Shown here: piece after piece, positions 23,407 through 31,852 of the stretch | Numbering within the stretch: the first letter of the stretch is position 1 | Layout: the number at the start of each line of letters is the position of its first letter | Assembly: GCA_007988785.1 (NCBI GenBank) | Contig: BJUU01000007.1 | Span: 1 to 64,000 of the forward strand | Length of the DNA: 64,000 nucleotides | From: Agrococcus baldri | Lineage (GTDB): Bacteria; Actinomycetota; Actinomycetes; Actinomycetales; Microbacteriaceae | Direction: 5' to 3' | Translations under genes and position numbers: made by a program | Notes under the pieces: model-generated | Told to the model about the DNA's origin: nothing | Database searches by the model: none | Seen by the model: only the letters and a program-made list of their open reading frames with translations

Positions 23407-26321
23407 TGGCCACCTGGCTCTCCCGCGTCGGCGCCGCATCCATGCGCCGCGCGTGGTTCGTGATCATCGCCTGGGTCGTCGCGCTCGGCGGCGTGCTGGG
23501 CGGCGCGGTCGCGCTCGGCCCGAACATGCAGGAGTCGTTCGAGATCCCCGGCACCGAGTCGCAGGAGGCGCTCGACCACCTCGGCAGCGTCTTCCCGCAG
23601 GTCGCCGGCAGCTCGGTGCAGGTCGTGCTGTCGGCCGACGACGGCATCGAGGCGCACCGCGACGCCATCGAGCAGCAGGCCGAGGCGATCGCCGACGTCG
23701 GGCTCGTCGCGCAGGCGGTCGACCCGTGGAGCGACTTCGCCAACGACCAGATCGCCGACGACGGCACGGTCGCCTACACGCTCGTGCAGTTCGAGCCCAC
23801 CGGCGGCGCGAAGCCCGAGACCCTCGACGAGGTCGTGGCGACGGCGGATGCGCTGCGCGCGGATGGCGTGCAGGTCGAGTTCGCGGGGCAGGTGTTCCAG
23901 TCGCAGTCGGTGGGCGTCACGATCGTCGAGGTCTTCGGCGTGGTCTTCGCCGGCCTCGTGCTGTTCGTCACCTTCTGGTCGCTGCTGGCCGCCGGCATGC
24001 CGCTGCTGACCGCGCTCGTCGGCGTCGGCATCACCATGGGCGGGGTGCTGGGCGCCTCCGCGCTCGTGACGGTGTCGAACTCGGCGCCGCTCATGGCGCT
24101 CATGATCGGGCTCGCGGTCGGCATCGACTACGCCCTCTTCATCCTCTCGAGACACCGTTCGCAGCTCGCCCGCGGCATGGGCGTCATCGAGTCGGGCTCG
24201 CTCGCCGTCGGCACCTCCGGCACCGCGGTGGTCTTCGCCGGCATCACCGTGATCGTGGCGCTCGTGGGCCTGCTGATCGTGAACATCCCGTTCCTGTCGG
24301 TGATGGCGATCGGCGCCGCGGCCTCGGTGGCGATCGCGATCGCCGCCGCCACCACGCTGCTGCCCGCCATCATGGCGCTCGCGGGCGAGCGGCTGCGGCC
24401 CAAGGCCGGCGGCCGCGCGCACCGGCTCGCCCTGCGCGACGTCGACGCGCAGCCGACGCTCGGCATGCGCTGGGTCACGGCCATCTCGAAGCGGCCCGTG
24501 CTGGCCATCCTCGGCGTCGTGGTCGTCGCCGTGGTCGCCGCGCTGCCCGCGGCATCGCTGCAGCTCGCGCTGCCCGACAACGGCCGCGAGGCCGCCGGCA
24601 GCACGCAGCGCATCGCGAACGACACCCTGCAGGAGGCCTTCGGCGACGGCACCACCGGCCCGCTGGTGGTGATGCTCGACATCACCCAGTCGACCGACGT
24701 GATGGGCGTGATCGACGATGTCGTCGATGAGCTCGAGCAGGTGCCCGGCGTCGACAGCATCGCCGGCGCCTTCCCCGACGAGACCCTCGACACCGCCATC
24801 GTGCAAGTCATCCCCACGACCGGCCCCGCCGACCCCGCGACCGTCGACGTGGTGCACGCGCTGCGCGAGATCGCGCCCGAGATCGAGGCCGAGCACGACA
24901 CCCCCATGTCGGTCACCGGCATGACCGCGGTGCAGATCGATCTCTCGCAGCGGCTCGCCGACGCGCTCATCCCCTTCGGCGCCGTGGTGGTCTCGCTCTC
25001 GGTGCTGATCCTGCTGCTGGTGTTCCGCTCGATCCTGGTGCCGCTGACGGCGGCGCTCGGCTTCGTGCTCTCGGTGCTGGCGGCCTTCGGCGCGACCGTG
25101 GCGATCTTCCAGTGGGGCTGGGGCGCAGAGCTGTTGCACTTCGAGCCCGGCCCGATCCTGTCGTTCATGCCGGTGCTGACGATGTCGGTGCTGTTCGGGC
25201 TCGCGATGGACTACCAGATGTTCCTCGTGAGCGGCATGCGCGAGGCCTACGCGCACGGCCACGATGCGCGCAGCGCCGTGCGGCACGGCTTCGCCGCCAA
25301 CGCCCGCGTGGTCACGGCCGCCGCGCTGATCATGTTCTTCGTCTTCTTCGCCTTCGTGCCAGAGGGCATGGCGATGATCAAGGCGATCGCGTTCGGCCTC
25401 GCCTTCGGCGTCGCGGTCGACGCGTTCCTCGTGCGCATGACCCTCGTGCCGGCGCTCATGACGCTCATGGGCGAGAAGGCGTGGTGGCTGCCGAAGTGGC
25501 TCGACCGCGCCCTGCCCGACATGGATGTCGAGGGCGAGAGCCTCGGCCGGCACCGCACCGCGCTGGCCTGGGCGGCGGATGCGGGCGGTCACCTGGCGCT
25601 CGAGCGCCTGCGGCCCGAACTGGGGCACGATGCTTCCGGCAGCGCATCCTGGACGATCACGGCGCCGCGCGGCGCGGTCGTGCGCCTCGACGGCGGCTTC
25701 GCCGAGCGCCAGCGGCTCGCGCACGCGCTGCTGGGCGACATCGGGGCCGTGGGCCACGCGCACCTCGGCGGCGCCGCGCTGCCGGGCGATGCGGCGACGC
25801 TGCGCGAGCGGATGGCGCTGGTCGACCTCGACGGCCACGTCGAGTCGGCGCATCAGGCGGCCAGGGCGGCGCTCGCGCTGCGCTCGCCCTTCGCCGTCGG
25901 CCCGGTGCTCGACCGCCGTGCCACCGCGCTCGTCGAGCGCGCGAGCATCGCTGCGGGCGCGCCGATCGACGCCGCGGCACCGCTCTCGCGCCTGGCACCG
26001 CTCGAGCGCGCCGCCGTGCTGCTGACCATCGCCATGGAGCGCCGCCCGAGCCTCGTCTGGATCGACGCGGCCGCCGGCGCCCCCACTGGCGCCGCGGCGA
26101 TCGCCGCCCGACTGGGCGGCGACGAGCTCACGATCGTCACGAGCGAGGCCGCGCCCGAGGCGCACGGCCGAGCGGCGATCGAGCTCGCCCCGGCGGATGC
26201 GGCGGCCGAGGACCGCGAGGCCGAGGCGGCCCGCGCGGCGGCCGAAGCCGCATCCGCCGACGAACTGACCGAGAGCGACACCCCCACCGGGGAGCTCGCG
26301 ACCACGGGAGCAGACCGATGA
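23406..26321 (+). CDS. MMPL/RND-type exporter fused to a degenerate ABC ATPase-like domain
   Basis: 971-aa protein. Residues about 1-700 form a standard MMPL permease: one N-terminal helix, an exported domain, five helices (GLAVGIDYALFILSRHR), a second exported domain and five more helices (FGLAMDYQMFLVSGMREAY, with a conserved Asp-Tyr pair for proton coupling). Residues about 707-930 are not MMPL. They follow the order of an ABC nucleotide-binding domain (ITAPRGAVVRLDGG, LGGAALPGDAATLRERMALV, LSRLAPLERAAVLLTIAMERRPSLVWIDAA, LTIVTSE) but lack the Walker A Gly-Lys-Thr and signature residues. The tail is E/A-rich. Coupled to YhgE by an ATGA overlap. Confidence 0.88.
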   Translation: MATWLSRVGAASMRRAWFVIIAWVVALGGVLGGAVALGPNMQESFEIPGTESQEALDHLGSVFPQVAGSSVQVVLSADDGIEAHRDAIEQQAEAIADVGLVAQAVDPWSDFANDQIADDGTVAYTLVQFEPTGGAKPETLDEVVATADALRADGVQVEFAGQVFQSQSVGVTIVEVFGVVFAGLVLFVTFWSLLAAGMPLLTALVGVGITMGGVLGASALVTVSNSAPLMALMIGLAVGIDYALFILSRHRSQLARGMGVIESGSLAVGTSGTAVVFAGITVIVALVGLLIVNIPFLSVMAIGAAASVAIAIAAATTLLPAIMALAGERLRPKAGGRAHRLALRDVDAQPTLGMRWVTAISKRPVLAILGVVVVAVVAALPAASLQLALPDNGREAAGSTQRIANDTLQEAFGDGTTGPLVVMLDITQSTDVMGVIDDVVDELEQVPGVDSIAGAFPDETLDTAIVQVIPTTGPADPATVDVVHALREIAPEIEAEHDTPMSVTGMTAVQIDLSQRLADALIPFGAVVVSLSVLILLLVFRSILVPLTAALGFVLSVLAAFGATVAIFQWGWGAELLHFEPGPILSFMPVLTMSVLFGLAMDYQMFLVSGMREAYAHGHDARSAVRHGFAANARVVTAAALIMFFVFFAFVPEGMAMIKAIAFGLAFGVAVDAFLVRMTLVPALMTLMGEKAWWLPKWLDRALPDMDVEGESLGRHRTALAWAADAGGHLALERLRPELGHDASGSASWTITAPRGAVVRLDGGFAERQRLAHALLGDIGAVGHAHLGGAALPGDAATLRERMALVDLDGHVESAHQAARAALALRSPFAVGPVLDRRATALVERASIAAGAPIDAAAPLSRLAPLERAAVLLTIAMERRPSLVWIDAAAGAPTGAAAIAARLGGDELTIVTSEAAPEAHGRAAIELAPADAAAEDREAEAARAAAEAASADELTESDTPTGELATTGADR

Positions 26322-28501
26322 CCAGCACGCTCAAGAAGGCCGTCGCGCTGACCGCGGCGGCAGCCACCCCGTTCGCGATCGCGGCGTTCGCCGCCTGGTC
26401 GTTCGGGCCGGCGGCCGACGGCGAGCGCGACGTGCCTGCCGCCGTCGTCAACCTCGACGAGATGCTCACCACCACCGCGGCCGACGGCAGCGAGTCGACC
26501 ATGTTCGCCGGCCGCCAGGTGGTCACCGACCTGGTGGCCGACGACGCGGACGGCTTCGCCTTCCGCATCCTGAACGACGAGGACGCGGCCGACGCGCTCG
26601 CGAGCGGCGAGGTGCAGGCCATCGTGACGATCCCGGCCGACTTCTCGCAGCGGGTGCTGAGCCTGCAGGGCGACGAGCCGCAGCAGGCGGGCATCGAGAT
26701 CGTCACCGACGCCACCTCCAGCGGGCTCGCGACGAGCCTCGCCACCGAGACCGGCGAGTCGATCATGACCTCGTTCGGCGACGTCGTCACGAACGGCTTC
26801 ATCTCGGGCATCTACGGCGGCATGGGCACGATCGCCGAGCAGCTCGGCGCCGCGGCCGATGGGGCGGATGCCCTGGGCGACGGGGGCGCGGAGCTCGCCT
26901 CGGGCATCGGCGAGCTCGCGACCGGCGTCGACCAGCTCGCCGACGGGGCGGGGCAGTCGCAGGACGGCGCGGCGCAGCTCGCGGACGGCGGCCGGCAGCT
27001 GGCCTCCGGGCTCGGCGCCGCGCACGGCGGCATCGGCCAGCTCGCCGACGGCTCGACGCAGCTGAGCGACGGCGTGGCGCAGTACACCGGCGGCGTCGAC
27101 CAGCTCGCCGGCGGCGCCGCGCAGCTCAGCGATGGCGTCGACGCGTACACGGGCGGCGTCGAGCAGTTCGCCGGCGGGGTGCAGCAGGCCACCTCGCAGA
27201 TCAGTGCCGGGCTCGACGGCGCGGTCGCGGCCGGGGGCATCGACAGGCTCGAGTCGGCGATCGGCCAGTCGAGCACCGGCGCTGCGCAGATCCTCGCCGC
27301 GCTCGAGGCCGACCCCGGCACCGACCCGCAGGTGCTCGAGGCCGCCCGGCAGCTGGCCGGCGGGCTCGATCGGCTCGACCAGCAGGATGTCGCCGGCCAG
27401 CTGACCGCCGGCCTCGGCGAGGCCACGGCCGGCCTCGACCAGCTCGATGCGGGCGCGAGCCAGCTCATCGCCGGCGGCGCGGGCCTGCGCGACGGCGCCT
27501 CGCAGCTCGCCGCCGGCGCGGCGCAGGCCAGCGCCGGCTCGCCCGCGCTGCGCGACGGCGCATCCCAGCTCTCGGGCGGGCTCACGCAGCTCGACGGCGA
27601 GTTCGGGGCATCCGTCACGGGCGCGCAGCAGCTCGCCGACGGCGCCGGCGCGCTCGCGGGCGGCCTGGGCGAGCTGGAGTCGGGCGCCGTGCAGCTCGCG
27701 GCCGGCACCCGCTCGGCCCAGACCGGCGCCGAGCAGCTGGGCGAGGGCGGCAGCGAGCTGGGCGCGGGCCTGCGCGAGGGCATCGCCGCGATGCCCCAGC
27801 TGAGCGACGGCGAGCTCGAGCAGCTCTCCGACGTCGCGACCAACCCGGTCGGCTTCGACCTCTCCGAGCAGAACGCCGTGCCGAGCGGCGAGGCGCGGGT
27901 GGCCGCGATCGCCGTGCCGATCGGCCTGTGGCTCGGGGCGCTCGCGCTCGTGCTGGTGCTGCTGCGCGCGGCGCGCCGCACGCTCGCCTCTGCAGAGTCC
28001 GACGGCCGCGTGCTGATGACGCTGCTCATCCGCTCGACCTGGATCGTCGGTGCGCAGGCGCTGCTGGCGACGCTCGTCGTGCACGCCATCGGCGGGGTCT
28101 CCTGGGCCGCAGCGCCAGCGACCTTCGGCATCTCGCTGCTGTTCGCGGCGGTCGCGACGCTGCTGCACACGGCGCTCGTCGCCTGGTGGGGGCCGGTCGG
28201 CGCGGTCGTCTCGATCGTGCTGCTCGCGCTGCAGGCGGTCGCCGCCGGCGGGCTGGTGCCGCGCGACGTGCTCGGCGAGGGCTTCGCCGCGATCGCCCCG
28301 GCGCTGCCGATGACGCACGCGGTGGATGCGCTGCAGGCGATCGCGGCCGGCTCCGGCGGCGTGGGCCGCTCGGTCGCGATGCTGCTGCTGTTCGCGGCCG
28401 CGGGCCTGCTCGCCGCGTACCTGGCGGTGCGCTCGGCCAGGCGCCGCGAGACGGGGGAGCGCATCCGCGCGCTCGACGCGCTCGCGCCCGCCGCCGCCTG
28501 A
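26318..28501 (+). CDS. YhgE/Pip-family membrane protein with long heptad-like repeat
   Basis: 727-aa protein. One N-terminal helix precedes an exported domain (PAAVVNLDEM, ALASGEVQAIVTIPADFS, TDATSS). A long repetitive segment then runs from about residue 175 to 490, built from units like GxxQLADG, a predicted extended coiled coil. Five to six C-terminal helices resemble ABC-2 permeases. YhgE/Pip proteins include phage-infection and type VII-linked factors and often accompany MMPL and ABC genes. The ATG overlaps the MMPL stop, so the three-gene operon TetR-MMPL-YhgE is translationally coupled. Substrate unknown; a lipid or drug export role is inferred. Confidence 0.88.
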   Translation: MTSTLKKAVALTAAAATPFAIAAFAAWSFGPAADGERDVPAAVVNLDEMLTTTAADGSESTMFAGRQVVTDLVADDADGFAFRILNDEDAADALASGEVQAIVTIPADFSQRVLSLQGDEPQQAGIEIVTDATSSGLATSLATETGESIMTSFGDVVTNGFISGIYGGMGTIAEQLGAAADGADALGDGGAELASGIGELATGVDQLADGAGQSQDGAAQLADGGRQLASGLGAAHGGIGQLADGSTQLSDGVAQYTGGVDQLAGGAAQLSDGVDAYTGGVEQFAGGVQQATSQISAGLDGAVAAGGIDRLESAIGQSSTGAAQILAALEADPGTDPQVLEAARQLAGGLDRLDQQDVAGQLTAGLGEATAGLDQLDAGASQLIAGGAGLRDGASQLAAGAAQASAGSPALRDGASQLSGGLTQLDGEFGASVTGAQQLADGAGALAGGLGELESGAVQLAAGTRSAQTGAEQLGEGGSELGAGLREGIAAMPQLSDGELEQLSDVATNPVGFDLSEQNAVPSGEARVAAIAVPIGLWLGALALVLVLLRAARRTLASAESDGRVLMTLLIRSTWIVGAQALLATLVVHAIGGVSWAAAPATFGISLLFAAVATLLHTALVAWWGPVGAVVSIVLLALQAVAAGGLVPRDVLGEGFAAIAPALPMTHAVDALQAIAAGSGGVGRSVAMLLLFAAAGLLAAYLAVRSARRRETGERIRALDALAPAAA

Positions 28502-28806
28502 CGCGCTGGCGCCCGCGACTGCCTGCTGCGCGGGGGCCCGCGACCGCCTGCTGCGCGGGGGCGTGCGCGAGCTCCCACGGCGACGCGCCGGCGGCCCGAG
28601 GCGCCGTCGGCGTCGCCTGGCCGCCCCCGCGCCCCTCGCGGGCCCGGGTGGTCACGACACGCCGCGCCGTGACCGCGCCGGACGGCGTGTCGTGACCACC
28701 CAGCGCGCCCCGCGCGGCTTGTCGGGACCACCCGATGGCCGGTCGTCCGGGGGACGGCCCCGGGCGCCGACGCGCTCGACGACCGTGGCGGGCTACGCTC
28801 GCGCGT
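28502..28806. other. 305-bp intergenic region with a strong palindrome and no gene
   Basis: No convincing reading frame was seen. It holds low-complexity GC-rich sequence with a repeated CGCGACTGCCTGCTGCGCGG-like segment (about 28516-28560), the palindrome at 28646-28701, and the TACGCT promoter (28794-28799) of the following cluster. Confidence 0.7.
28646..28701. repeat. 19-bp perfect inverted repeat with a degenerate third arm
   Basis: GGGTGGTCACGACACGCCG (28646-28664) and its exact complement (28683-28701) flank an 18-nt spacer. A related half-arm (GGCTTGTCGGGACCACCC) follows at about 28716-28733. It may terminate the YhgE transcript or belong to an intergenic palindrome family. Confidence 0.8.
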
Positions 28807-29829
28807 GTGCCGACCACCTCCGCCATCGCCGCCGTCGGCACCCACCTGCCCTCGCGCATCCGCACCACCGACGAGACCGAGCGGCGGCTGCGCGAGGGCA
28901 ACCCCGGCACCCCGCTGCCGGTGGGCCTGATCCGCCGCATGACCGGCGTCGAGCGGGTGCACGAGCGCGAGCCCGGCGAGCAGGCCTCCGACCTCGCGGT
29001 CGCGGCCGCGCGAGAGGCGATCGCCGCGTCGCCAGAGCCGCTCGACCTGCTCATCTTCTCGAGCGCCAGCCAAGACCTCATCGAGCCCGCCACCAGCCAC
29101 ATCGTCAGCGACAAGCTGGGCCTCGGCGTGCCGGTGTTCGACGTGAAGAACGCCTGCAACTCGGTGCTGAACGCCGTGCAGGTCGCGCACGGGCTGATCG
29201 TCGCCGGGCAGGCGCGCCGGGTGCTGATCGCGAGCGGCGAGACGCCGACGAGCGCCGTGCGCTGGCGGGTCTCCGGCCGCGAGCAGTTCGTGCGCTCGTT
29301 CCCCGGCTACACGATGAGCGATGCGGGGGCCGCGCTCATCCTGCAGGCGACGGATGCGCCGGCCGGGCCGGGCGCGACCGGTGCGGGCATCGTCGACCTC
29401 GCGTTCTCGGCCGCGAGCCGCCACTGGTCGATCGGCACCCTCCCGATGGGCGGCTCGATGCGCCCGCGCGACCTCGACGCCACCTACTTCGACATCGACG
29501 GCCGCGCCCTGCAGCGCGCCTTCCTGGCGCTCGGGCCCGAGCTCGTCACCGGGCTGCTCGCCCGCAACGGCATCGCGCGCGGCGACCTCGACCTCGTGCT
29601 CATGCACCAGGTCGCCGAGCCACACCTGGCGCCGATCGCCGAGCGCCTAGGCCTGGGCGTCGAGCGGATCCTGCCGACGGTCGCGCAGCACGGCAATCTC
29701 GCCTCGGCGACCCTGCCTATCCAGCTGCGGCAGGCGCTCGACCGCGGGCTCGTGGGGCCCGGCAGCCTCGTGCTGCTCGTCGGCCTCGCCGGCGGCATCA
29801 GCCTGGGCGCGGCGGCGGTGCGGCTGTGA
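28807..29829 (+). CDS. 3-oxoacyl-ACP synthase III-like (KAS III/thiolase-fold) condensing enzyme
   Basis: 340-aa thiolase-fold enzyme. The nucleophile is in VKNACNSVLNA (Cys117), the histidine in LMHQVAEPHL (His267) and the asparagine in QHGNLASATLP (Asn297), giving the complete Cys-His-Asn triad of decarboxylative or Claisen condensing enzymes such as FabH and OleA. Several features differ from primary FabH, and its partners (GT2, P450, ligase) suggest a specialised acyl condensation. GTG 28807 lies 7 nt after TACGCT (28794-28799), so the operon is probably transcribed leaderless from here. The stop overlaps the next GTG. Confidence 0.85.
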   Translation: MPTTSAIAAVGTHLPSRIRTTDETERRLREGNPGTPLPVGLIRRMTGVERVHEREPGEQASDLAVAAAREAIAASPEPLDLLIFSSASQDLIEPATSHIVSDKLGLGVPVFDVKNACNSVLNAVQVAHGLIVAGQARRVLIASGETPTSAVRWRVSGREQFVRSFPGYTMSDAGAALILQATDAPAGPGATGAGIVDLAFSAASRHWSIGTLPMGGSMRPRDLDATYFDIDGRALQRAFLALGPELVTGLLARNGIARGDLDLVLMHQVAEPHLAPIAERLGLGVERILPTVAQHGNLASATLPIQLRQALDRGLVGPGSLVLLVGLAGGISLGAAAVRL

Positions 29830-30626
29830 GCGCCGCGGCGCGCGGCTCGGCGGCCCGGCACCGCCTCACGGTCGTCGTCCCGGTCTTCGACGAGGCGCGC
29901 GGCATCGGCGCGACCCTGCGGCAGCTCGACGCCCAGCGCGACGCCGACTTCGACGCGATCTTCGTCGACAACGGCTCCACCGACGGCTCCCGGGCCGTGA
30001 TCGAGGCCTTCGCGGCCGCGCGCGGCCTCGCCCGCTGGCGCGTGATCGACGAGCAGCAGAAGGGCACCGGCGCCGCCGCCGACACGGGGATGCGGGCCGC
30101 GATCGCGGCCGGCGCCACGATGCTCGCCCGCACCGACGCCGACTGCATCCCGCGGCTCGACTGGACGGCCCGCATCCGCCACGCCCTGCTGCCGAGGCAC
30201 GAGGGCGGCCTCGGGCTCGAGCTGGTCGCCGGCAGCCTCGTGCCCCGGCACGACGAGGGTCTGGGGCCGATCACGCGCGCGCTGCTGATGGGGGCGGTGC
30301 ACGTGGCGGATGCGTTCGGCGTCGTGCGGCCCGACAACAACGGGCCGCAGTTCCACGGCCCGTACGTCATGGCGCCGGGCTGCAACGTCGCCATCACGAG
30401 CGCCATGTACGTGGCGGCGGGCGGCTTCCCGCGCACCGCGATCGAGGAGCTCCACGAGGATCGGGCGCTCGTGAACGCCGTGCGGCGGCTGACCGGGAAC
30501 TACGCCAGGCGCGGCGACGTGGTGGTGCGCGGCTCGTCGCGGCGCGTGCAGGCGTGGGGGCTGGTGAAGACGCTGCTCTGGTACAAGGATCACGCCTACC
30601 GGCCTGAGCACGTGGACATCCGATGA
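29826..30626 (+). CDS. Family 2 glycosyltransferase
   Basis: 266-aa GT-A fold transferase without membrane helices. TVVVPVFDEARGI is the nucleotide-binding start, DNGSTDGS the GT2 signature and ARTDADC the metal-binding DxD-type motif. EELHEDRALV near residue 215 probably carries the catalytic base (ED). The start overlaps the KAS III stop (GTGA) and the stop overlaps the P450 start (ATGA). In this setting it could glycosylate a lipid or polyketide-like product (inference). The sugar donor is unknown. Confidence 0.85.
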   Translation: MSAAARGSAARHRLTVVVPVFDEARGIGATLRQLDAQRDADFDAIFVDNGSTDGSRAVIEAFAAARGLARWRVIDEQQKGTGAAADTGMRAAIAAGATMLARTDADCIPRLDWTARIRHALLPRHEGGLGLELVAGSLVPRHDEGLGPITRALLMGAVHVADAFGVVRPDNNGPQFHGPYVMAPGCNVAITSAMYVAAGGFPRTAIEELHEDRALVNAVRRLTGNYARRGDVVVRGSSRRVQAWGLVKTLLWYKDHAYRPEHVDIR

Positions 30627-31852
30627 GCGCCACCGCCTGGGCTGCCCGTCTCGACCGCGACCGCCGGGCGCGCTTGGCGAGCGCGATGCGCCGCGACGAG
30701 CGGCTGATGCGCGCTGTGCATCCGCTCGCCTACCCGCTGGTGCAGACGGTGCCGGGGCCGGTGCGGCGGGTGCCGGGGCTGGGCGTCGTCGTGAAGGACG
30801 CCGCCCTCGTGCGCCAGGTGCTGCTCGACGGTGAGGGCTTCTCGAAGCAGGGGCCTGGCGCCTCCAGCGACCTGTGGACGCCGGTGCTGGGCGCCAGGGT
30901 GCTGGTGAACATGCACGGCGAGGATCACCGGGCGCTGCGGCGCAGGCTCGCGCCGATCTTCGCGCCCTCCTTCGTCGAACCGCTCGTGCAGCAGACCCTC
31001 GGGCCGGGCGCGACTGAGGTGGAGCGGCGGCTGCTGGCTGGGGAGCGCGTCGATCTCGCCGCCCATGCGCGGCAGGCGGCGAGCTCGGCGATCGCGCTGC
31101 TGGTCGGCCTCGATCGCTCAGCCGTCGACGACCGGTTCTTCCGCCAGATCGCCGGCATCACCGGCATGGTGCGGCTCACGCGGCCGACGCTGTCTGCCAC
31201 CCAGGTGCGCAGTGCACGAGCGGTGCTCGACTCGCTGGGCGAGCACGCGGCCGCCGCCTACCGCGGCGACGAGTCGACGGTGCCGGGCCGTCTGCGCGGG
31301 TTGGGCCTGAGCGAGGACGAGGCGCTCGGCGTCGTGGGCGCCTTCATCCTCACCGGCACCGAGACCATCGCCGCCGCCATCCCGCGCATCGCCGCGCTGC
31401 TGGTCGACAGCGGCACGATGGGCGAGGCGGCCGGCGAGGACGACGCCGAGCGGGCGATCGCCGAGGGGCTGCGCTGGACGACGCCGACGCCCGTCATGCT
31501 GCGCTCCACGATCGCCGAGCGCACGATCGGCCGGCTGCGCGTCGCGCCCGGCGACCGCGTCATCATCGCCACCTACGCGGCCGACCGCGCGGCAGGCGGC
31601 TTCGACCCTGCCGCCGATCGGGCGGCGAGCCTCAAGCAGCTGTGGTTCGGAGCCGGCGCGCACTTCTGCATCGGGGCGCCGCTGGCGATGGCCGAGATCC
31701 GCCTCGCGCTGGCCGCATTGCGCCGCGTCGAGGCGAACGCGCCGCTGTGCATCGTCGACCGCGCGCCATCCCGCGGACAGCTGCTGCCCGGCTACGCGCG
31801 GCTCGTGCTGCAGGCGGCGCCGTGGCGCACGCCGCTGGAGCCGACCCCATGA
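30623..31852 (+). CDS. Cytochrome P450
   Basis: 409-aa soluble bacterial P450. The heme ligand is Cys349 in FGAGAHFCIGAPLA; the K-helix ExxR is EGLRW; the I-helix oxygen-activation motif is FILTGTETIA (T-E-T in place of the usual D/E-T), and HGEDHRALRR is the C-helix heme contact. It needs ferredoxin partners that are not encoded here. Coupled by ATGA overlaps to the GT2 and ligase genes. Probably hydroxylates or desaturates an acyl intermediate; the substrate is unknown. Confidence 0.92.
   Translation: MSATAWAARLDRDRRARLASAMRRDERLMRAVHPLAYPLVQTVPGPVRRVPGLGVVVKDAALVRQVLLDGEGFSKQGPGASSDLWTPVLGARVLVNMHGEDHRALRRRLAPIFAPSFVEPLVQQTLGPGATEVERRLLAGERVDLAAHARQAASSAIALLVGLDRSAVDDRFFRQIAGITGMVRLTRPTLSATQVRSARAVLDSLGEHAAAAYRGDESTVPGRLRGLGLSEDEALGVVGAFILTGTETIAAAIPRIAALLVDSGTMGEAAGEDDAERAIAEGLRWTTPTPVMLRSTIAERTIGRLRVAPGDRVIIATYAADRAAGGFDPAADRAASLKQLWFGAGAHFCIGAPLAMAEIRLALAALRRVEANAPLCIVDRAPSRGQLLPGYARLVLQAAPWRTPLEPTP

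Noticed and set aside
22878-26165. 1095-codon minus-strand open frame opposite the MMPL gene
   Set aside because: Shadow of codon bias; repetitive R/D/H-rich translation, no domain, and the plus strand is a well-conserved exporter.
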